From: Apostichopus japonicus
Lineage: Eukaryota; Echinodermata; Holothuroidea; Aspidochirotida; Stichopodidae
Assembly (NCBI RefSeq): GCF_037975245.1
Contig: NC_092569.1
Span: 21,783,168-21,847,167, forward strand
Direction of reading: 5' to 3'
DNA length: 64,000 nt
In this document: positions 22,401 through 34,400 of the stretch, in pieces
Position numbering within the stretch: the first letter of the stretch is position 1
Layout of the letters: each line of letters begins with the position of its first letter
The notes under the pieces: generated by a model
The model's input: the letters and a program-made list of their open reading frames with translations, nothing else
Databases searched by the model: none
What the model was told of the DNA's origin: nothing
Translations under genes and position numbers: made by a program

Positions 22401-25400
22401 AGGTTTTTTTTTAATGAGATAGGGGATTCAGCCTTTATAAACCTGAATGTGTTTATATACAACAGTGTACATTAAATATTATAGTACTGTAGTTTTTTAA
22501 GTTGTTAAAGGTGTTGTCATGTACAGTAAGAACTGTACTGTGGACACTGCACTGGGTGATCTTAGACCTGTAGGTAAACAACACCCAACAGAGGTGGTTA
22601 CAGAGTGTTCATTTTCCTTTCAAATTGTGGATTTCTTTGCTTATAATATTCTTGTTCATAGTTCTTAACACAGCATGATTGGTGTTTTCTACTTGTAAGG
22701 CATACTAGAATATATATTATGATTGAGTGAAACAGAAAGTCACAAAACATTGGTTACCACATGTATGCACAGTTCAGTATACATGCAGTGATAAATACAA
22801 AACAACAGCAGATTGCAGAAGTGAAAGTAACACAATTCAGGGACCCGTGTAAAATGTATCAAAATATGTATACACAGTCTACAGCATTTGCTCCTGTGTA
22901 TGTTGATATACACTACGTACAGTAAAGGAATAATTCATCCAGTATCGCATGGCACAATGCTAGATCTGCAAAATGGTCAAGTTGCTATACCAGTGTTGCA
23001 AAGGTGTATAGCAGTTTTCTACACAGGGACTACAGGTATGGTACATACTGTACTCAGTGTATGTTGATATACACTACGTAGAGTAAGGGTATAATTCATT
23101 TTGTATCACATGGCACAATGCTAGATGCAAAATGGTCAAGTTGCTATACCAGTGTTGCAAAGGTGTATAGCAGTTTTCTACACAGGGACTACAGGTATGG
23201 TACATACTGTACTCAGTGTATGTTGATATACAGTACACTACGTACAGTAAGGGTATAATTCATCCTGTATCGCATTGCAAAATGCGAGGCAAAATGGTCA
23301 AGTCGCTGTACCAGTGTTACAAAGGTGTATAATAATAATAATTAATAATTCTCAGTTCTTATATAGCGCAACTTATAATAAAGTCTCACCGCACTGTACT
23401 TAACCCTGGTCATTGGTAACTTGTCACACCTACAGTACAGTACATACCAAAGTGTGCACAATTCAAACAATCTCTCCTGGGGCACCACAGTTCACCACAG
23501 CCACGTGTCCCCATTGGGACTTCCCATAGGGTGCAGCCACAAACAGGCGCACTCAACTATATTTACAAGTCACCTTGCAAGTCCCCATTTATACACCTGG
23601 GTGAAGAAAGGCAATGGAGATAAAATGCCCAAGGACACAACGCAATGATCTGGCCAGGGCTTGAACTTGTAATCCACTGCCTTAACCACTTGACCACAAC
23701 GCCCCCAGCAGTTTTCTACACAGGGACTACAGGTATGCTACTACATACTCAGTGAAAGAAACAACTTTAGAGCATTTGAGAAAATGCTACACACAAATTT
23801 ATTAACACAATTAAATACCATGTTCATACACAAGTGACACAAAATGAAAAACAAATTCCGATGGCTTAGTTTATAGATCTAGCATATATGTGTGTCATGA
23901 TAAATTAAAATAGCATGTTGGATACAGTTGTTGCTGTGGTTATTATCAAGCAAATGACACACTATATTGTATTCTTACACCTTAAGTACATCTTAGCATT
24001 TCTCTGCTTACTGGGGGGTATGCATACTTTACTGTACATATCTGTGGCCAGAGAAACTTTTAACAATTCATAGCAAATCGTTATTGTGCAAGCTGTCAAT
24101 TTCCGTTGAGTGTGATCAATCATAGGGATTAGTGATATCATAAAATTATAGATACAAAGTTCTACAGAAGAAGGCGGACCACAAAAAGAGAATAAATAAT
24201 TATCCTCAAAATGTAAACTGTCTGTTACATTTGGTAAGAAATTTCATAGACAGTTTTTATTATGTAAAGTATGTTGTACTGTACTTTCTCAGTTTTCCAT
24301 GGTTGGTTTTTTACTGTTTGTACATGATGTTTTGATGACAGTTTTTTAGTCTTTGTGACTGGAGAGAACATACTGTATTAACTTAGAAAGAAGAGCCCCA
24401 CAATGGAATAACAGTACAGTAACAATACAGTATAGTCAAGTGGGGTAAAAAAAAACAATTTACCTAAAGTTTGCTCTAAAAATTGATGAGTAAGAGGTAT
24501 TGTTTTGGTTCCAATGTTCAAGTGTGTGGAGTGGGATTCTCTTAAAGAGAATCTAACAAAAATAACTTTTTTGTAAATGGAAAGTGTCGTTTTTTGCGAA
24601 AAATGTTGTTTTTTTTTACCCCCAAAATTTGCTTAATTCGGGGTAAAAAAAAACAATGCCGGGGTAAAAAAAAAACAATGCTAGAAAACAGTTATTTTCT
24701 TCATGAATGTATCTTAAAATCATGTTTGCATATAATTACATCTAAGTATGAGCTACTACCTTTACATGAAAAAGGAAAAAATGTTGTGAAATTGTCTTAA
24801 TTCGTAATTATGTATGGCTCGTGTCATATGATGCTACACAAATGTGGTGTAATATAGTAGAAACATTAGAGTTGAGCCAATTTCAGTTACTTCTGCCCAA
24901 TTATTTAACATTTTTGACACATGACAGACATGAAAACTATTTGCCTAACCTTTAACATCAACATTATGGAAAAATGTATTCATTCGGGCAAAATAGGGAG
25001 TACATTGTAGCCGGAAAGTACTTGTTTTTTTTTTACCCCATTCGCATCATTTTTTGGGGGTAAAAAAAACAAGGCCCCCCCATGAAGCGTGAATGAAGTT
25101 GGAGTAATTCTACCATGGGGGAGTGTAATATCACTAACTGCTATGCTGTAACTGCTGGAATAATCTCCACATCATATAAGCTGGGTATGCAGGAGAAAGT
25201 TTCGGATATGTTGTACAAACTTCAAATTTTGCTAGTTTAGCATTCGCTTGATTTGATGAAGCGGTGATTGGCAGCGAAGTGACATAGAGTTCCAGAAATT
25301 ATATAATAATAAACTAGACATAAAGGACTATCACCCAAAATAAATTGGAACTTTGGCTAATATTCCCCTTCTATAAAAAGGGGTTGTTTTTTTTTACCCG

Positions 25401-28400
25401 AACTACCCCCTTGTTTTTTTTTACCCCAACTGACTATACTGTAAGTGTTTGTCTTAAATTGTAATTAATCAGGCCTCAAGATTCAAGTTATTTACCTGAA
25501 CAGTACTGGCTACTGTTAATGCCAACTGTGGGTATTCTCTCTTAGCCAGTTCTGTGGAATTTACCGTAATTAACATCACGTTTCACAGAAAACCATGCAT
25601 TATCATCGCAAAAAGTGGTCAGTGATGATGTCGTAAGTAAGGAGGAAGAGGAGGAGGAAGAAGCATATGAAGATGAAGAGGATGATGAGGAAGATGATGA
25701 GGAAGATGATGATGAGGATGATGAAGAGGATGATGATGATGAAGATGAAGCAATGCCACACAGCAGCGGTCATGAAGAGGTATATATAAACTGTAGAGAC
25801 CTGTAATACCACATTCCAAATATGTATATTGCAGAAAAGTCCTGATCATGCAAGTTGCCCATACATCTCAAACTGACTTACTGCATTTTTGTTTGTATTC
25901 TGAGACAATTAGAATTCCCCATGTTATGCACAGTTACTGTAGCATAGATACATTTCTCAAAAGCAGAATGGTGCACACTTTTAAGGCTTGTACATGGGTC
26001 ATTCCATGTCAAATCAACAGATTTTGGATAAGTTTGTAGTTCAATTTCTCCAAAAATCATCACCTTCTTGCATGATTAGAGCACCAAGATAGGACCTTAC
26101 AAAGTCACTTGGCCAGCACGTTACAAACTCTCAAACGGTCATTCATTGGACAGTTTTGAAGCAGTGTGACTTATGCTTTCTTCATGGTGTTATAATCATG
26201 CAAGGAGGGTGGTAAAAATGTTTGAGATGGTCTAGCAATAGCCATCTGTGGTTGACATGGAATGACCGATGAGTCGTGCTGAGTTGAACATTGTAATCCC
26301 CTTGAAGTAATGAGAAAGGTCACAAATGCAGGATGGTAGCAGTTAATACATTGTGTATGGTACTCTGCAATATATAAGTCTGGTATTAGTTATATATGTT
26401 ACAATCACCCTGGCAGAAATCATAATCATTGGATCATAACAACCTGTAGCAAAAGTACCTGGAATCAAGAGTACTTATCTACATACTGTATGTTATGAAA
26501 GGACACTAGCCTGATATTTGGTTGATGTCCATATTAGTAATTAATTCAATGTGTTCAAACCTGCAATGCCCTGTCTGCCATTTAATTATGTTCATGTGCA
26601 TAGTGTTTTTGCATAGGAGGATGGTGTGGGGGAGGGGACATGTGGGGTGGGGGGACATGTGGGGGAATATGTGGGGGCGACATGTGGGGTGAGGGAGAGA
26701 GGCAAGAGGAGTGCTCTTGAGTACATTGCTAAACACAACCAGTTGCTTTCAGCTGTCAGGTACTTTGTTCATTGCAGCCTGGCAGTGACAGCGGCACCAC
26801 AGCCTGTGTGGCCATTGTCAAAGGAAATGAAGTCATAGTGGCCAACATTGGTGATTCACGGTGTGTACTATCCAGGGACGGTGAGGCTGTGGACCTATCG
26901 GTGGATCATAAACCCGAAGATGAGGAAGAACTGCAGAGAATAGAGGAAGCTGGAGGGAAAGTAACTCAAGATGGAAGGGTCAACGGAGGCCTCAATCTCT
27001 CTAGAGCCTTTGGTAAGTTATCAGTACTTTTATCAAGACTACCCATTGAGGCTTTATTAGTACTACCCATTGCCCTGTTATGGGTCTGTATCAGTACTAT
27101 CTAGGCTTTATCAGTACTATCCAGGCTTTATCAGTACTATCCAGACTTTATCAGTACTATCTAGGCTTTATCAGTACTATCTAGGCTTAATCAGTACTAT
27201 CTAGGCTTTATCGGTACTATCTAGGCTTAATCAGTACTATCAAGGCTTTATCAGTACTATCTAGGCTTTATCAGTACTATCTAGGCTTTATCAGTACTAT
27301 CTAGGCTTAATCAGTACTATCTAGGCTTTATCAGTACTATCTAGGCATTGTCAGTACTACCTAGGCTTTATTAGTACTACCCATTGCCCTGTTATGAGTC
27401 TTTATCAGTACTAACCAGGCTTTATTAGTACTACCCATTGCCCTATTATGAGGCTTTATCAGTACTACCCATTGCCCGTAAGTTATGTAATTCATGTTTA
27501 TTCACAGATCTCATTAGCATATAAGTCACATAGTTGTACACCTTGCAAACAGTTGGTTATGGTTAATAGATTTAGTCTACCAGTAGACGCACATGAAGCC
27601 GGACTCCTTAATTCCTCAGGAGCATCTAGGTATGTGGCTTCATTTAATCGCCAACATAGTAAGAGTTACATTGGTAGTCGACAGGATGCAGACCGCTTTA
27701 CATCTTAACAGGTCACAGGATTAGAATTTCAAAATGTTAGCCACTTGATAACATGAGGCAAGTGCCTGAGTGCTTAAAATATCTATTGGCTAAAATCAAG
27801 TTATGTGCATTTTCCTGAAATACATCAAACATCAGACACTGCAGGCTTATAATGGAAGCAGCCCAATAATATTTCCGGGTAATAAGCGGTTCAACTAAAG
27901 GGCTTAGGCTAATATTACATATAAAGAAGTCATGGTTGGTTTGGACTGATGTATTTTACCACACTTATCATGTGTTTATGTTCTTAAAGCAGCATTTTGA
28001 GTTGGGTCGCTTTTTTCCACCTTTTTAAAATGTGGATCGATTTTTTTACATGTATCAATCATAAAACAGCAAACTAAGATACCATTCAAGTTTCACCCTG
28101 CCAAGAGCGTTAATTAGCGAGTAATTAACGATTTATATCGATAACGAGTAAAAGTGTCCTCGACAAAGTTTTCATATCTCCAAATCCACTAGTTTGAATT
28201 CCACCTATCAGTGAATAGTATGTTTATTCATGAGCATTTTGCGTTTAGTCGCCGTTTTCTACTTTTTTTGACATGTCCATCGAGTTTTTTACATACATCA
28301 AATCACAAAACAGCAACTTAAGATATTAGCCAAGGTTTTCCCTGCCAAAAACTTTAATTGGCGAGTATTCCACATACAAAATTAAATCACATTCAGTTCC

Positions 28401-31400
28401 CAAACCCACTAGTTTGAATTCAACCAATCAGAGATGCAGGTTTAGTTATGAGCCGTTGCTAAAAATAGATTCAAGACTTTGCGTTGGGAGTTGTTATGCA
28501 ACTCCCTGGTACAACTGCCATATAGACTGTACACAAATCAAGCGTGGTGTAAATATTACTTATCTGTCAATGACGTTCGTAGTGTTTAAATATTCATATT
28601 ATGGGCGAGGTTTATTGGGTTCCCAACGGAAAATATCTTGGAGAACAACAAAGTGTGAAAGTTGCAATTTTTTCGACTTTTATGCCACCATTTGAAGTAA
28701 AATATAAATAGATAAGCTAGTTATGTATGTCGTTATGGCATAGTGGAGTCAGTGAGGTTGAGAAATATCATAGTCGAGGACGCAAAATGCTGCTTTAATA
28801 TATTGACTTTCAGCAAAAGTGCAAGTGCCCTTTTTTTACTTGCAAATTGTAATTCACTGGCATTTATCCAACAAGTAAGACTGAGTCATGTCATCAATGT
28901 AATTATACTTTGTAGAAATGAGCAAGAACTCATTACTGTAAACTGTGTGTACAGACAATTATATTCACAAATTGAGAAACAAGTTTAAGATAGACAGGGA
29001 TTGATAATCAGTAGTATACAGTATATAAGCTGCTACAATATTCACTTCATACCAACCCACTCATATTTTGCAAAGATAAACATTTATGCTGTTTCCTAGG
29101 TAACAAATTGCACCAAGAGGAGTTATATATAGATCTGACATTGTGCTACAGTTGTTGTAGTTTTTGTCTTGGAATTGATATCATGGTTATAATGTTAGAT
29201 AAATAAAGCAGCAAACTACATACATGTATACAGTACAGTATGTTGGGCGAGCATTTTACAGCCATGTACTGTACTGAGTACAGTTGCAGGCTACCTTAGA
29301 GGTCTATGCTGTTTTTTTGCTCTAGTGTTTTGTTTGTGTGAAACAAGCTGAAATGTTTGTAGTCATATTGTAAAGCAGTTATTGAAAGTTATTTTTTATG
29401 TTTCAGGTACATGTATCATATATGTACATACATGAACACATGTATACATTAATCTCAAGTTACAACATGCGGGTACAGTAACTTTGTAAGCTCATTTGTT
29501 CAAATTTCAAAATCACGACAATTTTTTTTTTTTAAAACATTTCTGGGACATATATATATATATTTGTCTTCTTTGGGAGGGGGAAGGTCATAATTTCTTT
29601 CCTGTTGTTATTGGCTCCATGATTGGACAACCAAACACAAAGATACAAAATAATTAGTGAATGTGCTTAATTCTGCCCTGCGGTTTTTGACCAGGTCCTT
29701 TGTTTAATAGAACGTAATCAGTGACTTTTTTGGTATTTTTGGGATGTTTTTTTTTAAATATTTCTGGGACATACATATTTTTGGAGGGGGGGTCATAATT
29801 TCTCCTGTTGTTATTGACCCCATGAGTGGACAACCAAGCACAAACATGCAAAATAATTAGTGAATGTGCGTAAGTCCACCCTGTGGTTATGTCCTTTGTT
29901 AACACGTCACCAGTGACTTCAACCGGGCGAAACACTGCTCATCTCGAACCTGACCGGACTTCACTCAGCCTGAATCCAAAGTCGTAAGGTTAACTTGTGG
30001 AAGCTCAGCATGTAGTATTTACTTTGCTCCTCGCTTACCTGTCTCCTCACAACCTTAGCACCTCGTTCTACAGTGCCTATAAAGTCCTAGTAAAATAATA
30101 ACAGCAATAATAACAAGTTTAACTTGTGGAATTTCAACATGTAGTATTCCATGATTGGTCAGCTGTGTGTGCAGCAGTTTAGGACTCAAAACTGCCCCCT
30201 CTTAAATTCTCAATGCATGTGTCCAATCACCAGGAAGTAATTTTGCATGTGACCTTAGAAATAGACATGTATCTGTCTTTAATGCAAAACAGTTGTTTTG
30301 TGCACTCATCATTGTGTCTTGATAACTATTTTAAACTACAATGTCCTAGTTGATCTGGGCCGGGATTCACTTCAAATGGCAGTGTCTGTGACCGACTTTA
30401 TATAAATACAGTATGCATGTGTCAATTTGAGAGATATGTACAGTAGAGTGTGTTCTTACAGTTAGTGTTTTTTTCGAGGTTCGTATTCAGGAGGTTCTGT
30501 GACCGTTTCCTGTGGGTTTTGATTTTGCCAGGTGATCACTGCTACAAGACAAATGAAGATTTGCCACCAGAAAAACAGATGATTTGTGCCTTCCCAGATT
30601 TACAGAGAACAACTTTGACTGCTAAAGATGAATTCATGGTAATTGCCTGTGATGGAATATGGTAATTATATACTTTTCTGTGTTTTACTATCTTTCTTTT
30701 TCTCTCTTTATTTTCTTCTATAGATATTTCTTTTCAAATGAAAGCATTTGTGAAGTTTTGTATGTGACAGTTAATTCATCCATGAAGTTATGATATTGTT
30801 GCATAGTAGGCCTATGTCTGTGAGGTGATCAATGGTGTGGGTGAGAGATCATATGATAATCACCACTGTACAGTAGTAGTGTCTGCCAGGTGTAATTTTC
30901 TCCATTGTATAGCACATGCATACTGAAACATGGCATTCGTGCTTCGGTGAACGTGAATTTGAAGTAATTAATATCTGCATAGTACGGTGTAGAAGCTTGC
31001 ATGGTGATAATAAAATCCATGCAAGGCATGAAAGAATCCTCACTGAAGGGCAGACATAGAGATTTTAATAACATATTAATTATTGGGATAGATATATTTA
31101 TGGTTCAGACTCCTATTTTGAGAAGTAAACATTGTGGGTGTGGACGGAAGACCAGATAATTATCAAACAACATTTTGCTGTATAATCTAAAGAATCTGAG
31201 GGGGCTAACATCTGTCGTCAAACCTACGCCTACTTCGTTGCTTTCCTGATAAAAACAGAAATATAAATTCCTTCTACCATCCTGTGTGTTCCGTTTCCAC
31301 TTTTGTTCAATGACTTTTCATTGCAATGCCCCAGATACGCATTATTTTACAAGATATGAGGGCTTTTTTCATCCAAGTTATATGCAAAGCTTAATGGTCG

Positions 31401-34400
31401 GGAAGAATAATTTTTCACTTAGAAAAAGTACTGTACAGTTGTTTTTTTTTTCCCCCAAATCATACATCCAATCTAGTACTGTTCATATTCAGTATAGCAG
31501 ATTACTGTATGTGATTACTGTATTCAAACATGAAAAAACAATGTTAGTTTTCATGACATTAAAGGACTCGATGCTCTCATTGCATGCTTGTTTCCAACAG
31601 CAGACTTCATTAGTAAACATTTCACTTGTTTCAGTATTTTCCAAATTTTAATTGAGTACAACATCTATTGTTCAATTGTTAATTAATCCTGTGAGAGATA
31701 GTTTGACCTTCACCTCACCTTCATCACTCAGTCTGAGTTTGGACTATACAGTGGGTGAATCTTCAGCACTGCAGACATGTGCTGATGTATGTTACACTGT
31801 CTTAATCTATATGATGTTCCTTCATCCTACATTAGGAACGCCATGACTAGTCAAGAAGTCATAGACTTTGTTAAAGAGAGACTCGATGAAGGTGGCAAAG
31901 ATAACTTGTCGGGTATATGTGAAGAGGTAAGTCCTTAATCCCCCCCTCCCCCCTCTTTTTGTGGGGGAAGAATTGAACTGGACCGAATAAACAAAAATGT
32001 ATGGATTTTACAGACAGAGTTGGTATTGATCAATTTACTTCGCTCCTCGCTTACCTGTCTCCTCACAACCTTAGCACCTCGTTCTACAGTACCGCTTTTA
32101 AGTAAATTGGAAAACCGCGCTCTTAATCGCGCTCTGTGCGTTTAAACCGCGCTCTATCTTTTGTTAAAACCCGCATTGAAATGCAGTTAATTGCGGGGAA
32201 CTGTTTATCAGAGCGCAGATTCCGTCGGAAGGCTTCCCTAATTCTATTCACGCCAGCTAAAAGTGTGAAGTTCATTGTTACCGTCAGACGGTCAATGGCT
32301 GTAATCCTACTTAATTCCTTCCAATCCGGTAACAAAAGAATATCGATCGTCGCCGGTAGAAAGAAGACCGAGGGTTTATACTCGGTCAAGGGAAGGGATA
32401 GTGTATAAGCACGTATCTTATACTGTTTAAATTCAACGTACAATACAAATGTTCAAGTGGAAGCAAAACAGTTGGTTTGATGAGTGAAACGTTAGCAAAC
32501 AGAATTCCCGCGATTGCTGCGAACAATAAAAATTGCCGTTTAATATTCAAACAGTTCTCAACGTCAGTTCGGAAATAACAATATTCCTGAAAATTATTCA
32601 GGAATCATGATTTTTCCTAACACAGATTAAGTGAGAAAGCCGAATTGATCATTTCTCGAGGCTAGAACAGTACAGTATAATGTTCTTGCAAGTAATACGG
32701 GCTATTCGCGCACATGTTACATTACGGAACTGAGTTGGTACTCATTTGTATACTGCACTGAGACATTGCACGTTGTCACTGCCCTTGGAATTCTCAAAGT
32801 ATACAGCTTCTCGGGCACTGTTCAAAACAACACTGCAAACGTTTTTGCACGTTCTCATTTAGTATGCATGGGCCGATCCTACCTCTAAGCCTACATCGAA
32901 AGTTACGCCGTATACACCTCGCAAGAAAACCACGATAACCTTAAATGAAAAAACAATATTTTGCACTTAAAGATCTGACTTCCCTCAAAATGCAATGATA
33001 GGGTCTACCCCCAGTACTTCTTGATACATTGAGTTTCCAATTACTAGTCAAAAATATTTTCTGCAAAAAAGTACGATATTTTTCACAAAAGTTGATGATT
33101 AGATAAGTGCTTCCTCACAATCAACGAGCCGCCCCGAATTCGCTCCGCTTACGTAAAACTTCTATATATATTGCACGTGGAAAACCCGAGTTTTTACACA
33201 CAGAATTCCCATTGACATTGGTCACGGAACATAAGTAGGTCATCGACATTCGAACTTGGCAACTTGCCCAAGTTCATTGCACCATGGGAACGACACAAAT
33301 TGTACATGATTGTACATTTTCTGAAAAACGTACGATATTTTTCACAAAAATTGATGATTAGATAAGTGCTTCCTCACAATCAATGAGCCGCCCCGAATTC
33401 GTTCCGCTTACGTAAAACTTCTATATATATTGCACGTGGAAAACCCGAGATTTTACACACAGAATTCCCATTGACATTGGTCACGGAACATAAGTAGGTC
33501 ATCGACATTCGAACTTGGCAACTTGCCCAAGTTCATTGCACCATGGGAACGACACAACAAATTGTACATGATTGTACATTTTCCCGCCAGCTGGACGCCA
33601 AGTTATAACTTTTGGTGTAATATGCAAAGTATGAATGGTAGTGTACTGCGCGGTTAAAACTTAAACTATTGCGACACACACAAATTCTGTGTGTTGTAGA
33701 AGTAACTTTTGTATCAAATGTAAAGTACTGTATGGTAGGCCTACTATAATTTATAAAAGACGGTTTTCCTCAGGGGATAGGGAAAAGGGGTGTTTCGGTG
33801 AACTCGATCTCTTTGTATAATAATTGGATACTTAAAATGACCATGTACATGCAGTTTCTATTTCTCTTTAGTAAGCTCTAATCATCATTTTTATCCTTTG
33901 CGGATCTTTATTGGAATAAATTCGAAATGTATTACTTGACGCCAGTATTTAACGGTAAGCATTTCTTAAATTGTTGACAGAGCTTCAAAATCCATTTTCA
34001 AACAAGTCTGTTAATTTTCATGAAGGTTTTATAAAAAATCGACATACAGCTAGGGAACGAAAGCTGTTCTCTAGTATCCAAATAAAATACATGTTTCTCG
34101 TACTGAGATCTGAAAAAAACGGGCGGCCATTTTTCTTCATTTCATGCGCTGCTACTAGTTTGGAATATGTTCCAACCTTTACAAAATAATTTTTACGGAT
34201 AGTTTAGATTTCTTGTAATCCGAAAAGAAACTCGGGAATCAGGAAAAAAGAAGGCCCATCAATTGCGCGGACGAGAAACATGTTTTGAATTTAACCGGCC
34301 CTGCTTCAAATTTGTTGGGTGGAAATTCTTTTTTCTTTTCATTCTGCTAGAACCAATGGTAATTTATATAAAAAATTCACACAAGAAACGCTTAGTAACA

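Noticed and set aside
25615-25806. Acidic frame as pure microsatellite noise
   Set aside because: Rejected as noise: flanking splice sites and phases join it to PPM1G exons 3 and 5, and PPM1G is known for such an acidic insert. The reverse-strand His/Leu-rich and Ile/Phe-rich frames there are shadows.
27087-27372. Regular 20-bp repeats that could suggest a CRISPR array
   Set aside because: Units are contiguous with no spacers, and the locus is a eukaryotic intron.
32123-32443. Overlapping frames on both strands at the left end of the 4-kb element as a transposase
   Set aside because: No DDE or DNA-binding motif; the frames arise from GC-rich subterminal repeats.
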